Part shown: piece after piece, positions 1 through 8,699 of the stretch
Position numbering within the stretch: the first letter of the stretch is position 1
Layout of the letters: each line of letters opens with the position of its first letter
From: Jannaschia pagri
Lineage (GTDB): Bacteria > Pseudomonadota > Alphaproteobacteria > Rhodobacterales > Rhodobacteraceae
DNA: 64,000 bases
Assembly (NCBI RefSeq): GCF_019655435.1
Contig: NZ_BPFH01000001.1
Location: 558,001-622,000, forward strand
Reading direction: 5' to 3'
The notes under the pieces: generated by a model
Database searches by the model: none
What the model was told of the DNA's origin: nothing
The model's input: only the letters and a program-made list of their open reading frames with translations
Translations under genes and position numbers: made by a program

Positions 1-343
1 TACAGCTCGACCTTGCGCTGCCAATGGAAACCGAGGAACGGCCCTTGAGACCTCGGTCACGACAAAGGCGCCAGCGTGAGAGTGCCACAGCGCAGACCCG
101 AGCACATCCTAACGGGCCACGCGAACGATCACATCCTGCGCACGGCACGGTTAGCGACCAGCCACCTGCAAATGGATCCCGACGTCCCGCGTCCCGCGCC
201 ACCAGACGACTTGCGCCCCTTACCCTACGCCGCTGGCCACCATCCGGCGCAATGCGCAACCACCCCGATCGCTCCACGCGACAGCCATGCCGTGCCGTGG
301 CCTGCGAGCCTAGCGGACGCCCGACCCAACTCCGCGTCACCGC
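1..343. other. Left edge, no supportable gene
   Basis: This stretch lies 3' of the minus-strand chemoreceptor-like gene. Open frames exist on the plus strand because stop codons are rare at high GC, but their translations are rich in Pro, Arg and His and show no domain or ribosome binding site. The first 48 bases could be the 3' end of a plus-strand gene that stops with TGA near base 48, but too few residues remain to identify it. No terminator hairpin with a T tract is seen. Confidence 0.4.
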
Positions 344-1180
344 CTAAGCCACCGAGCGACTATCCTGCCCACCAACCTGCTCGATCAGGCCAAGCGCCTC
401 TCGGACGATGTGCTGATTGGCCGCCGAGCCGTCGATGGCCGCTTGGTCTTGGTCGTCCAACTCGGACAACCGTTGCAGCAGGCCACGCACCTCAGCCCCG
501 TCCCGATCCAAGTCTTTTCGCAGACCTTCGACCATGGCCCGCGCCGCCGTTGAACTTTGCCGCGATGTGGCCAGCGTCTCAACAACCGTCACATTGGCCG
601 ACATCAGCGCCTCCATCGGGTCCTGCGTCCCCAGCACACGATCCCGCATGGACGCCAATTGCTGGGCCAGCTTGACGATGAGGTCATCAATCAGCTTCGC
701 GCGGGTGCTCGATTGCTCCGACAGGGCCTGCATCTCTCGGGCAACCACAGCAAACCCTAGCCCCGCCTCGCCAGCGCGGGCCGCTTCGACCGATGCGTTA
801 ATCGCCAGCAGTCGAGCAAGGCGCGCAATGTTTGACACGGCCCGCGCGTGCCCCTCCACGTCAATAAGCGCCTGCTGCAAAGCCGCTTCGTCGTTGAGCA
901 GCTTGTCCATATGGTCTCGCACCGCCACTGCCCGATGGCCCAGAACCTCTGCCTGGTTTTGGAGAGTCTCCACTCGCTCCCCTGCGCCACGAAAGTAGGC
1001 TCCTAACTCGGTCTGTCGCGCCAGGAGACCATCGAACCGATCCTGAACCCCCGCCACATCCGCCAAAACCGCACGCGTCTGATCCCGCCGCTGATGGGCG
1101 GCGCGGTTGACCCGTTGCGCATTGCCCAGAATGGTTCGCAACAGGGTGCCTAGACGTCCAAGGGCAGTGTCCGCGACCAT
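344..1180 (-). CDS. Soluble methyl-accepting chemotaxis-like signalling protein
   Basis: 278 residues, mostly helical and coiled-coil. The middle (about residues 115-160) carries the MCP signalling-tip signature: NIARLARLLAINASVEAARA followed by GEAGLGFAVVAREMQALSEQS, the hairpin that contacts CheA and CheW. No transmembrane segment, HAMP domain or periplasmic sensor is visible, so it should be cytoplasmic, and it is short for an MCP. It stands alone, with no che or flagellar gene nearby. The ATG is preceded by GGAGAG. A perfect CtrA-type box lies about 45 bases upstream of the start. The ligand and sensing mode are unknown. It may act on motility or as an orphan adaptor. Confidence 0.8.
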   Translation of the reverse strand: MVADTALGRLGTLLRTILGNAQRVNRAAHQRRDQTRAVLADVAGVQDRFDGLLARQTELGAYFRGAGERVETLQNQAEVLGHRAVAVRDHMDKLLNDEAALQQALIDVEGHARAVSNIARLARLLAINASVEAARAGEAGLGFAVVAREMQALSEQSSTRAKLIDDLIVKLAQQLASMRDRVLGTQDPMEALMSANVTVVETLATSRQSSTAARAMVEGLRKDLDRDGAEVRGLLQRLSELDDQDQAAIDGSAANQHIVREALGLIEQVGGQDSRSVA

Positions 1181-1223
1181 CGCATCTCTCCGTCAGCACT
1201 GTCTCGGACTTAGCCCAACGGAT

Positions 1224-1238
1224 TTAATGGCCGATTAA
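1224..1238. promoter_or_regulatory. CtrA-type box TTAA-N7-TTAA
   Basis: The sequence TTAATGGCCGATTAA followed by C is a perfect full-site match to the CtrA consensus TTAA-N7-TTAA. It is 44-58 bases upstream of the ATG of the minus-strand chemoreceptor-like gene and about 110 bases upstream of nrdR. In Rhodobacterales CtrA is known to control motility, chemotaxis and gene-transfer-agent genes, so the chemoreceptor gene is the likelier target. Confidence 0.6.
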
Positions 1239-1349
1239 CGGGCGTCTGACCCTTGCCAACACCATCCATGGGGCGGCACAGTGTTGTCGCACCAAGGACT
1301 GGTTCCCGCTGCCACATATGGCGGGGCCTCGGGCCACCGGAGACGTAAT

Positions 1350-1814
1350 ATGCGCTGCCCTTTCTGTGGAAACGTGGACACTCAGGTCAAGGACTCGCGA
1401 CCGGCTGAGGATCACGTGGCCATTCGCAGACGCCGATCCTGCCCGGCCTGCGGTGGGCGGTTCACAACCTACGAACGGGTCCAGCTGCGCGACTTGGTGG
1501 TCATCAAAACAACGGGCAAGCGGGAGGAGTTCGACCGCGACAAGCTGGAACGCTCCATCCGGATTTCCATGCAAAAGCGGCCCGTCGACCCGGAGCGGAT
1601 CGACCAGATGATTTCCGGGATCGTGCGGCGGCTGGAAAGCATGGGCGAGACGGATATTCAGTCCAAGGCCATCGGCGAGATCGTCATGGAAAGCCTGGCC
1701 CGGATCGACACCGTTGCCTATGTGCGGTTTGCAAGCGTTTACAAGAACTTCCAAGCGGCTGACGACTTCGAGGATTTCGTGTCCGAACTGCGCCCCCCCA
1801 CCCCGACATCGTGA
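1350..1814 (+). CDS. nrdR: Transcriptional repressor NrdR
   Basis: 154 residues. An N-terminal zinc ribbon with Cys3, Cys6, Cys31 and Cys34 (CPFC and CPAC pairs) is followed by an ATP-cone domain that senses ATP/dATP. NrdR represses ribonucleotide reductase genes by binding NrdR boxes. I chose the start at MRCPFCGN, the invariant N-terminus of the family; the open frame extends upstream but adds unrelated residues. The stop overlaps the start of ribD, an nrdR-ribD pairing that is common in bacteria. No nrd gene is in the window. Confidence 0.97.
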   Translation: MRCPFCGNVDTQVKDSRPAEDHVAIRRRRSCPACGGRFTTYERVQLRDLVVIKTTGKREEFDRDKLERSIRISMQKRPVDPERIDQMISGIVRRLESMGETDIQSKAIGEIVMESLARIDTVAYVRFASVYKNFQAADDFEDFVSELRPPTPTS

Positions 1815-2923
1815 CACCCGAAGACGATCGCCGCTGGATGGATGCGGCCCTGGCCCTGGCCGCGCGCGGGCTCGGACGGACATGGCCCAACCCCACCGTG
1901 GGCTGCATTATCGTCGCTGAGGGGCGCATGGTGGGACGGGCTCGCACGGCGGACGGCGGGCGCCCCCATGCGGAACCACAGGCCCTGGCACAGGCGGGCG
2001 ACCACGCTCGGGGTGCCACCGCTTATGTCACCTTGGAGCCCTGCGCCCACCATGGCCAAACCCCGCCCTGCGCCGAAGCCCTCATCGCGGCTGGCGTGGC
2101 CCGCGTGGTCGTGGCCCAACAAGACCCGGATCCCCGGGTGGATGGCGGCGGGCTGGCCGCGCTGCGCCAGGCCGGGATTGCCGTCACCACGGGCGTCTGC
2201 GTGGACCAGGCCCAGCGGCTTCAAGCCGGGTTCCTGACCAGGCAACGGCTCGGACGGCCCCTGGTGACCCTCAAACTGGCGACCACGCTGGATGGTCGCA
2301 TCGCGACGGCCAACGGGGAAAGCCAGTGGATCACCGGACCCACGGCGCGCGCCCATGTCCACGGGCAACGGGCGCAGCATGATGCGGTTCTTGTCGGCGC
2401 GGGAACCGCACGGACCGACGACCCGCGCCTCACGGTTCGGGGCCTGGGACCGCGCCCGCAACCGGTGCGGCTTGTCCTGTCCCGCCGCCTGGATGTCCCA
2501 ACGGACAGCGCCCTGACGCGCAGCACTGACACGGCCCCGGTGTGGATGCTCCACGGTCCCGACGCGCCAGAGGACAAGCGACGGGTCCTGACCGAAGCCG
2601 GCGCGCGCTTGCTGGTGGTTCGAACCCGACAGGGGGGGCAGTTGGATCTGGAGGATGCGCTGAGACTCCTGGGGGATATGGGCCTGACGCGGGTCTACTG
2701 CGAGGGCGGCGGCACGCTTGCGGCGGCGCTTCTGTCGGCCGACCTGGTGGATCGGCTGGACTGCTACACCGCTGGCGCCGCCATTGGCGCCGAAGGCCGC
2801 CCCGCACTGGGCGCCATGGGTTTGGCCCATTTGTCAGAGGCGCCTCGCCTCCGTCTATCGGACAGTCGCAGCCTCGGCGGCGATGTGCTGCATCGTTGGA
2901 CCCGGCCAGAAACGTCTGCATAG
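1811..2923 (+). CDS. ribD: Riboflavin biosynthesis deaminase/reductase RibD
   Basis: 370 residues, bifunctional. The N-terminal deaminase domain (about 1-145) has the zinc site His53-Ala-Glu55 and Cys78 and Cys87 in [12 protein letters not shown]. The C-terminal reductase domain (about 150-365) has the NADPH-binding TLDGRIAT and [12 protein letters not shown] motifs. It carries out the second and third steps of the pathway from GTP to riboflavin. The GTG start overlaps the nrdR stop by four bases, so the two are probably co-translated. The usual next gene, ribE (riboflavin synthase), is not adjacent: an unrelated RTX gene follows after 306 bases. No FMN riboswitch is seen upstream. Confidence 0.97.
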   Translation: MTPEDDRRWMDAALALAARGLGRTWPNPTVGCIIVAEGRMVGRARTADGGRPHAEPQALAQAGDHARGATAYVTLEPCAHHGQTPPCAEALIAAGVARVVVAQQDPDPRVDGGGLAALRQAGIAVTTGVCVDQAQRLQAGFLTRQRLGRPLVTLKLATTLDGRIATANGESQWITGPTARAHVHGQRAQHDAVLVGAGTARTDDPRLTVRGLGPRPQPVRLVLSRRLDVPTDSALTRSTDTAPVWMLHGPDAPEDKRRVLTEAGARLLVVRTRQGGQLDLEDALRLLGDMGLTRVYCEGGGTLAAALLSADLVDRLDCYTAGAAIGAEGRPALGAMGLAHLSEAPRLRLSDSRSLGGDVLHRWTRPETSA

Positions 2924-3229
2924 AAAACTTGCTTGCGACCTATCGCGCGCCCGACACCGGCGGCTGCCACATCTAACACGGACGCCCCGGCGGGACGGAT
3001 CTCTTCCCACAAGCCCGAACCAATGGTTAGTCTGACGGCATTCGACACGCGTCTGGGGGAGGTGTGCCATGCCCATAGATCACGCGCTCACCGATCCGGG
3101 GCCGCGCCAGGGATGTGTTCCGCAATCGGGACGCATTGGGCGATCTGTCCGGTTTCGGCCATGCCCCAACACCCATTGTCCGCGCCCCAACGTGCGCCCT
3201 GCCGCCATTCTTAAAACCGGAGCATTGCC
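2924..3229. other. Intergenic, ribD to RTX gene
   Basis: 306 bases with no convincing open frame. It should hold the promoter of the RTX gene. The only clear element is the ribosome binding site GGAGCATTGCC just before the RTX ATG. I do not see a terminator with a T tract after ribD. Confidence 0.4.
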
Positions 3230-5479
3230 ATGCCATCCTTTGTAATCACCACCGACACGACGGCGAACCAGGTCCTCAACACCGGAGATATCGGATTCAT
3301 TGCCCCGAGCGGCGGAATTGCAACGGGGGTCACAGCCGGCGTGACCATAACCGGCAGCGACGCCTCACTCGCGGTGTTGGGCTATCTTGCGGGGCTGGGT
3401 CAAAATGCGGTCATCTCCGGTACGGAGGACGTGGATATTTCCGTCGGCAAGACGGGCTCCATAACCGCGCAAGGCGGGCTCGCGTCGGGTATTATCGCCA
3501 TCCTCGATGGGACAAATTCATCCTTCCGACTGTCAAATGAAGGGCTTATCCAATCCTTCAACGAAGAAGCGGTCACCACTGGCTTTATCTCTGCGACGTC
3601 ACGGTCAGAGGTCGATATCTCGAACAGCGGACGGATCATTGGAGACAACGTCAGCCTGTCGCTTGCCGTTCGCTTTGGCAGTATTTCCGTGACAAACGAC
3701 GGTTGGATCGAGGGAACCGGGGGCCGCGGGATCACCCTGTCAGAGGCGTTTGGCGATGGCACCCCCCACACCGTCACGAACTCAGGCACCATTCGGGGCA
3801 AGACCGAAGCGATCCAATACAACGCCTCCGACACCACGAACGGCGTGATTATCGTCAACACCGGCGAGATCTTGTCTGACGGCACGGCCATCAAGCTGGT
3901 CAATGAGAATTCCAACGACGGCGGTGTCAACCTGGTGGTCAACGACGGGCTGATCAGCGGACCAACGGCAGCAATCAACGTCGCGATGGGGACCGCCGAC
4001 ATCGTGAACCGAGGTCAGATGAACGGCGATGTCTCCCTAACCCTGCGCAGCGATTCGCTAACCAATACTGGAACCATCCTTGGCGATGTGAAGACCTTTG
4101 CCGGGGCGGATTCTATCAAGAACCTTGGTGTTATCCTTGGCGATATCGAGACCGGCGACGGCGGGGATACGGTGGACGTGCGCGGTGGTGTGGTTCGCGG
4201 CACCATCGACTTGGGCGCCGACGACGACCGGTTTATTACCGACACGGCTGACATGTTCGTCATTGGCGGCACAGGCCAAGACACGATCGAGGCTTGGGCC
4301 GATCAGCGTCTGTTTGACCAAACTACGGAAGTGCTGATCCTCAAGGGCACGGCAAACAGCCGAGGCGCCGGGAATGGAGGGAACGACACGATCTTCGGTA
4401 ACGCGGGCGACAATGCGCTCTTTGGGTTCTCTGGGAATGACAGCCTAGATGGCGCGGACGGAAACGACAGCGTCTACGGTTCGTTTGGCAGCGATACGCT
4501 GACAGGTGGCCTGGGCGCGAACTTTGTCCATGGCGGAGCGGACGATGATTTCCTGCGATCCTTCGGTCACGCCGATACGATGGATGGTGGGACCGGCGAT
4601 GATATCATCATTTCGGACCTCTTTGCCGATGGCGGGATGCTGGCCTATGGAGGTCGCGGGAACGACGACCTCATCAGCGGTATCGGCGCCGATACGATGG
4701 ACGGCGGCGTTGGCAGCGATACGGTCAGCTTTCTCGGCTCAAACGACCGCGTCGTTGTGAACATCGATGTCAACTTCACCTCTGGCGGCACGGCGGAAGG
4801 GGATGTGATCTCGAACTTTGAGAACGTCACGGGGGGCAGTGGCAACGACCTGTTGGTCGGCACGGAGAGTGGCAATGTCCTAGACGGGAGCTTCGGCGAC
4901 GATAGCCTGCGGGGGGAAGGTGGACAGGACACTCTGATCGGGGGCGCGGGGGCAGACACGCTCAACGGCGGCGACGGCAGCGATTTCGTGTCCTATGCGG
5001 ACTCCTTTGTCCGCGTTGTTTTGAACCTTGGCGTCGGGTTCACGTCCGGCGGGGATGCCATGGGCGATTCCTTCATCAGCATCGAGAATGCCATCGGCTC
5101 CCAAGCCAATGACCGGATCGTCGGCTCTGCCGGTGACAACATCCTCTTGGGCGATAAAGGGCGCGACGCGCTTTTGGGTGGCGCGGGGGCAGATACGCTC
5201 AACGGTGGCGACGACGCGGACCAATTGACCGGGGGCGCGGGCGCCGATGTCTTTGTGATCGACGATCACTTCTCGAACTGGGTCGATACGATCCTGGATT
5301 TCGAAGACGGGCTGGACAAAATCGACCTGAGCCGTGGCGGCCAAAGGTTCAGCGACCTGACGATCCAAACATCGGGCGCGGATTTGACCATCGACGTTGC
5401 GTTCCGGGCCTACCAGATCGTTCTCAAGAACGCCGCGGCAACGACAACCCTGACGGAGGCCGACTTCATCTTCCAGTGA
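3230..5479 (+). CDS. RTX (haemolysin-type calcium-binding) protein with beta-helix-like repeats
   Basis: 749 residues, very acidic. Residues about 1-350 hold many short repeats of the type NSGTIRG, NTGEILSDG and NDGLISG, as in beta-helical adhesins and autotransporter passengers. From about residue 380 on come glycine/aspartate nonapeptides (GGxGxDxLx, for example GGAGADTLNGGDGSD) that form calcium-binding parallel beta rolls. The last 60 residues (FVIDDHF, ILDFEDGLDKIDLS) match the usual RTX C-terminal end, where the uncleaved type I secretion signal lies. There is no N-terminal signal peptide. It is probably a secreted surface or adhesive protein; no enzyme domain is visible. No type I exporter genes are nearby. 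Confidence 0.9.
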   Translation: MPSFVITTDTTANQVLNTGDIGFIAPSGGIATGVTAGVTITGSDASLAVLGYLAGLGQNAVISGTEDVDISVGKTGSITAQGGLASGIIAILDGTNSSFRLSNEGLIQSFNEEAVTTGFISATSRSEVDISNSGRIIGDNVSLSLAVRFGSISVTNDGWIEGTGGRGITLSEAFGDGTPHTVTNSGTIRGKTEAIQYNASDTTNGVIIVNTGEILSDGTAIKLVNENSNDGGVNLVVNDGLISGPTAAINVAMGTADIVNRGQMNGDVSLTLRSDSLTNTGTILGDVKTFAGADSIKNLGVILGDIETGDGGDTVDVRGGVVRGTIDLGADDDRFITDTADMFVIGGTGQDTIEAWADQRLFDQTTEVLILKGTANSRGAGNGGNDTIFGNAGDNALFGFSGNDSLDGADGNDSVYGSFGSDTLTGGLGANFVHGGADDDFLRSFGHADTMDGGTGDDIIISDLFADGGMLAYGGRGNDDLISGIGADTMDGGVGSDTVSFLGSNDRVVVNIDVNFTSGGTAEGDVISNFENVTGGSGNDLLVGTESGNVLDGSFGDDSLRGEGGQDTLIGGAGADTLNGGDGSDFVSYADSFVRVVLNLGVGFTSGGDAMGDSFISIENAIGSQANDRIVGSAGDNILLGDKGRDALLGGAGADTLNGGDDADQLTGGAGADVFVIDDHFSNWVDTILDFEDGLDKIDLSRGGQRFSDLTIQTSGADLTIDVAFRAYQIVLKNAAATTTLTEADFIFQ

Positions 5480-5523
5480 GGGCGCGGGCGACGGAGGCGC
5501 CGGTCCAGTGGCCTCTCTGTGTG

Positions 5524-5562
5524 CTAGGGGCAGCGCGCTCTTGGGTGCGCCCTGCCCCCTAG
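5524..5562. terminator. Hairpin between convergent genes
   Basis: CTAGGGGCAG pairs with CTGCCCCCTAG across a GC-rich centre, with a one-base bulge. It lies between the 3' end of the RTX gene (plus) and the 3' end of metK (minus). There is no T tract, so it may be a weak bidirectional terminator or only a transcript-end stabiliser. Confidence 0.4.
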
Positions 5563-5568
5563 GCCCTG

Positions 5569-6753
5569 TTAGACGGCGGACTTGAGCGCCTCAGTCAGAT
5601 CCGTCCGCTCCCAGGAGAAGCCGCCATCGGCCTCGGGCTGGCGACCGAAGTGACCATAGGCCGCCGTTCGTTGATAAATCGGGCGGTTCAGGCCCAGATG
5701 CTGACGGATGCCGCGCGGTGTCAGGTCCATCACCGAGGCGACGGCGCGTTCGATCTCGGCCTCGGGCACCTCGCCGGTGCCATGGGTGTCCACATAGATC
5801 GACAGGGGCTTGGCCACGCCGATGGCATAGCTCAACTGCAATGTCGCCCGCGTTGCCATGCCCGCGGCCACGATGTTCTTGGCAAGGTAGCGCGCCGCAT
5901 AGGCCGCCGAGCGGTCCACCTTGGTCGGATCCTTACCGGAGAAGGCCCCGCCCCCATGGGGCGCCGCCCCACCATAGGTGTCCACGATGATCTTGCGCCC
6001 GGTTAGGCCCGCATCGCCATCGGGGCCGCCGATCACGAACTTGCCCGTCGGGTTCACCCACCATTCGGTCGAGGCATCCAACCAGCCCTCGGGAAGCACC
6101 TCGGTGATGTAAGGCTCCACCACGGCGCGCACGTCCTCGGAGGTCATGGTCTCGTCCAGGTGCTGGGTCGAAAGCACCACGGAGGACACGCCCACGGGCC
6201 GCCCTCCCTCATAGCGGACGGTCAACTGCGACTTGGCATCGGGACCCAGGGTCGGCTCGGTGCCGTTCTTGCGGACCTCGGCCAGGCGCCGCAGGATCGC
6301 GTGGGCGTATTGGATCGGCGCGGGCATAAGATCGGGCGTCTCATCGCAGGCATAGCCGAACATGATACCCTGATCGCCCGCGCCCTCGTCCTTATCCTCG
6401 GAGGCATCGACACCCTGGGCGATATGGGCGGATTGCTCGTGCAGCAGGTTCAGCACGTCACAGGTGGCGTGGTGAAACTTGTCCTGCTCATAGCCGATGT
6501 CCTTGATGCAGGCGCGGGCGATCTGATCGATCTTGCCCATGTAGTCTTTGAGCGTGTCCTGATCGGACAACCCGACCTCACCGCCGATGACGACCTGGTT
6601 GGTGGTCGCAAAGGTCTCACAGGCCACGCGGGCCTCTGGCTCTTCGGACAGAAAGGCATCGAGAACGGCATCGGAAATGCGGTCACAGACCTTGTCTGGA
6701 TGGCCCTCGGACACGGATTCCGAGGTAAAGGAATAGGACTGGCGACTGCTCAT
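5569..6753 (-). CDS. metK: S-adenosylmethionine synthetase MetK
   Basis: 394 residues. It makes S-adenosylmethionine from methionine and ATP. Visible signatures are GHPDK (residues 17-21), GAGDQG (124-129) with the following [10 protein letters not shown], and the glycine-rich loop [16 protein letters not shown]. The start at MSSRQSYSF is chosen because the open frame further upstream (MRSLIGASP) is occupied by a SAM/SAH riboswitch whose GGAG ribosome binding site sits eight bases before this ATG. It follows lnt on the same strand, as in other Rhodobacterales. Translation is probably shut off when SAM or SAH is abundant. Confidence 0.98.
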   Translation of the reverse strand: MSSRQSYSFTSESVSEGHPDKVCDRISDAVLDAFLSEEPEARVACETFATTNQVVIGGEVGLSDQDTLKDYMGKIDQIARACIKDIGYEQDKFHHATCDVLNLLHEQSAHIAQGVDASEDKDEGAGDQGIMFGYACDETPDLMPAPIQYAHAILRRLAEVRKNGTEPTLGPDAKSQLTVRYEGGRPVGVSSVVLSTQHLDETMTSEDVRAVVEPYITEVLPEGWLDASTEWWVNPTGKFVIGGPDGDAGLTGRKIIVDTYGGAAPHGGGAFSGKDPTKVDRSAAYAARYLAKNIVAAGMATRATLQLSYAIGVAKPLSIYVDTHGTGEVPEAEIERAVASVMDLTPRGIRQHLGLNRPIYQRTAAYGHFGRQPEADGGFSWERTDLTEALKSAV

Positions 6754-6759
6754 GGGGGA

Positions 6760-6804
6760 TGCTCCGATCAAACTGCGCAAACCCCGTCAGGAAGCCGTTG
6801 GGGT
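6760..6804 (-). promoter_or_regulatory. SAM/SAH riboswitch in the metK leader
   Basis: Reading the minus strand, ACCCC AACGGCTTCCTGACG GGGT forms a short stem-loop; it is followed by a linker and then CGGAGCA just before the metK ATG. The loop sequence CAACGGCTTCCTGRCG and the downstream GGAGCA are the conserved core of the SAM/SAH family (Rfam SAM-SAH), found in Rhodobacterales before metK. In that family the GGAG pairs with the loop as an H-type pseudoknot when ligand binds, hiding the ribosome binding site. The match in sequence, gene and spacing is very good. Confidence 0.93.
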
Positions 6805-6817
6805 GCTGTCCCGGTGG

Positions 6818-8305
6818 CTAAGCCCGATCTGGCGTAACGTCCACCGTTTTCCGCCGCCCGAGCACCGATAGGCCGATCAACAGCAGCACCAGGGTCGCAC
6901 CCACGACCCAATCGCCTGTCTTGACATAGACCGTTTCCGGCAGCGCGGGCGGCAAGGTCACATCCAGGTGACCCGCCCGCCCCAGCCCGAGCGTTGCCAG
7001 CACCTCACCGCGCCCATTGATCGCTGCACTAATCCCTGTATTCGCAGCCCGCACCAGGGGTAGCCCGCTCTCAGCGGCGCGAAGACGGGCCAGCGCGAGA
7101 TGCTGCGCTGGCCCCGCGTAGGTTCCAAACCAAGCATCATTGGTCAGGTGCAGGATGGCCCGGGGACGCTCCACGCGCCGGATATCCTGGGGAAAGATCG
7201 CTTCGTAGCAGATCATCGGAAGCACGGCGCCCAAACCCGGCACGTCGATCAGCCGAGGGCCAGGACCGGGCGCGTAACGTCCCGCCAATTGCTTGGCCAA
7301 GGCACCGAACCCAAGGGCCTCGGCAACCCCAGGCAAGGGAAGGTATTCGCCAAATGGAACCAAGCGGTGCTTGTCATAGATCGTCTCAACCGTACCGCCG
7401 TGTCCGGTCAGCACGGCGAGGCCATTCCGGGGAGCGCCCGCCTCGTCATACCGCTGCACTCCGATGACGATGGGCGCCCCGCCGCTGGCACGGGCCACCA
7501 TGGGTCGGACGTCTCCGGACCGGCCCAGCAGTTGGGGCAAGGAGGTCTCGGGCCAGATCACCGCATCGGGAGTGCCCTCGGCCGCCGTTGCCTCCAACCC
7601 CCTTCGAAAGAAGATCCCCATCCATTCGGGGTCCCACTTCAGATGTTGCGGCGCATTGGGTTGCACCAAGCGCACGGTGGGGGCCGCCCCGGTCGCGGGG
7701 GGCGCGGACGGCAGGAGCGCCGCTAAGACAAACGGGGTCGCCAAAAGCGCTACGCCAAGCACCGCGGGCGCGGCCCGCCATCGCAGCACCAACCCAAGCC
7801 CCAGCAGCAGGCACAGCCCCAGCCCATGGGCGCCCAAACAAGCCGCTGCCGGAAGCGCCGGAGAGGCGATGAACACGTGTCCCGGCAAAGCCCAGGGGAA
7901 GCCGGTCAACACATAGGCGCGCGCCAATTCCGCCAGACAGAGCGCGACGGCCATGCCGAGCGCACCGTGCTCCAGCCGCCGTCCCAGGCCAGCCGCCGAA
8001 GCCCAGAACACGCCCATGCCCCCGGCCATGGCGATCAACCCCACGGGCGCCAAGGCCCCTGTTTGGGCGGCATCCACCAGGAAAGGCTCCACAATCCAAT
8101 GCAGCGACAGGCCAAAATGCGCGGTGCCGAACAGCCATCCCGCAAGCACGGGCCGCGCTGAGGACGTCATGAGAGACAGCCCCAAGGCATACCCCCCAAG
8201 CGCCACGGGCCAGAGGCCCCAAGGCGCCTGTCCCAAGGCCGCCCCCACACCGGCAAGGATCAGCAAGACGGGGGTAACAAACCAAGTTGGAAACAGCCGT
8301 GCCAT
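6818..8305 (-). CDS. lnt: Apolipoprotein N-acyltransferase Lnt
   Basis: 495 residues. It adds the third acyl chain to the N-terminal cysteine of lipoproteins at the periplasmic face of the inner membrane. The N-terminal half (about 1-215) is a bundle of hydrophobic helices. The nitrilase-like domain follows, with the catalytic Glu in WPETSLP, a Lys in IYDKHRLVPFGEYLP, and the nucleophile Cys in PMICYEAIFP. A final transmembrane helix is near residues 463-483. It is downstream of corC across a 394-base gap and just upstream of metK. Several lipoproteins in this window would be substrates. Confidence 0.96.
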   Translation of the reverse strand: MARLFPTWFVTPVLLILAGVGAALGQAPWGLWPVALGGYALGLSLMTSSARPVLAGWLFGTAHFGLSLHWIVEPFLVDAAQTGALAPVGLIAMAGGMGVFWASAAGLGRRLEHGALGMAVALCLAELARAYVLTGFPWALPGHVFIASPALPAAACLGAHGLGLCLLLGLGLVLRWRAAPAVLGVALLATPFVLAALLPSAPPATGAAPTVRLVQPNAPQHLKWDPEWMGIFFRRGLEATAAEGTPDAVIWPETSLPQLLGRSGDVRPMVARASGGAPIVIGVQRYDEAGAPRNGLAVLTGHGGTVETIYDKHRLVPFGEYLPLPGVAEALGFGALAKQLAGRYAPGPGPRLIDVPGLGAVLPMICYEAIFPQDIRRVERPRAILHLTNDAWFGTYAGPAQHLALARLRAAESGLPLVRAANTGISAAINGRGEVLATLGLGRAGHLDVTLPPALPETVYVKTGDWVVGATLVLLLIGLSVLGRRKTVDVTPDRA

Positions 8306-8699
8306 GGACGCCTCGCCTCAATCAGGATCGGGAGGCCCTGATCCCAAGAGCTCCGCGCTCTCCTTCCAACATGTCCTGGCGCGGAGGTCTTGCGAAATCG
8401 ACTCACTCTGGCTTGCCGCCTCGGCACTGGGCAGCGGTGGACCCAGAAATGGGTGCGTCGCGCGCGTGGCGCAACGGGTGTATTGGCATATTTGGGGAAC
8501 ATCGAAAGGGCGGCGGCAAGGCTCTCGATGGAAGGTGGGTGCCAGTTCGGAGGCCGGTGGACTGGTAAGTTCCGGCTTTCCGTTTTGCGGTTTCCCCTGG
8601 TCGACGGGCTTGCCGTGCGAGGGCTGCGCCGATCGATGGACGCCCGTGACCCGAGCGGTCGTCGTGGGATCGCCTCGTCTGGAGATGTGCTGCGACTGT
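8306..8699. other. Intergenic, corC to lnt, with repeat copy A
   Basis: 394 bases with no supported gene. It interrupts the otherwise tight corC-lnt order. It contains one copy of the 26-base intergenic repeat described separately (8485-8510, plus strand). The remaining sequence is GC-rich with no clear promoter or T-tailed hairpin. Confidence 0.4.
8485..8510 (+). repeat. Intergenic repeat, copy A
   Basis: The core GGCATATTTGGGGAACATC followed by GAAAGGG matches copy B (49597-49622, plus) and copy C (16041-16066, minus) at nearly every base. The motif is AT-rich inside GC-rich surroundings and is not palindromic. All three copies lie outside genes. Confidence 0.6.

Noticed and set aside
76-675. 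Plus-strand open frame of 199 residues at the left edge
   Set aside because: Pro/Ala-rich, runs into the antisense of the chemoreceptor-like gene, and has no start signal.
1739-2830. Open frame of 363 residues on the minus strand
   Set aside because: It is antisense to ribD, which has complete catalytic motifs.
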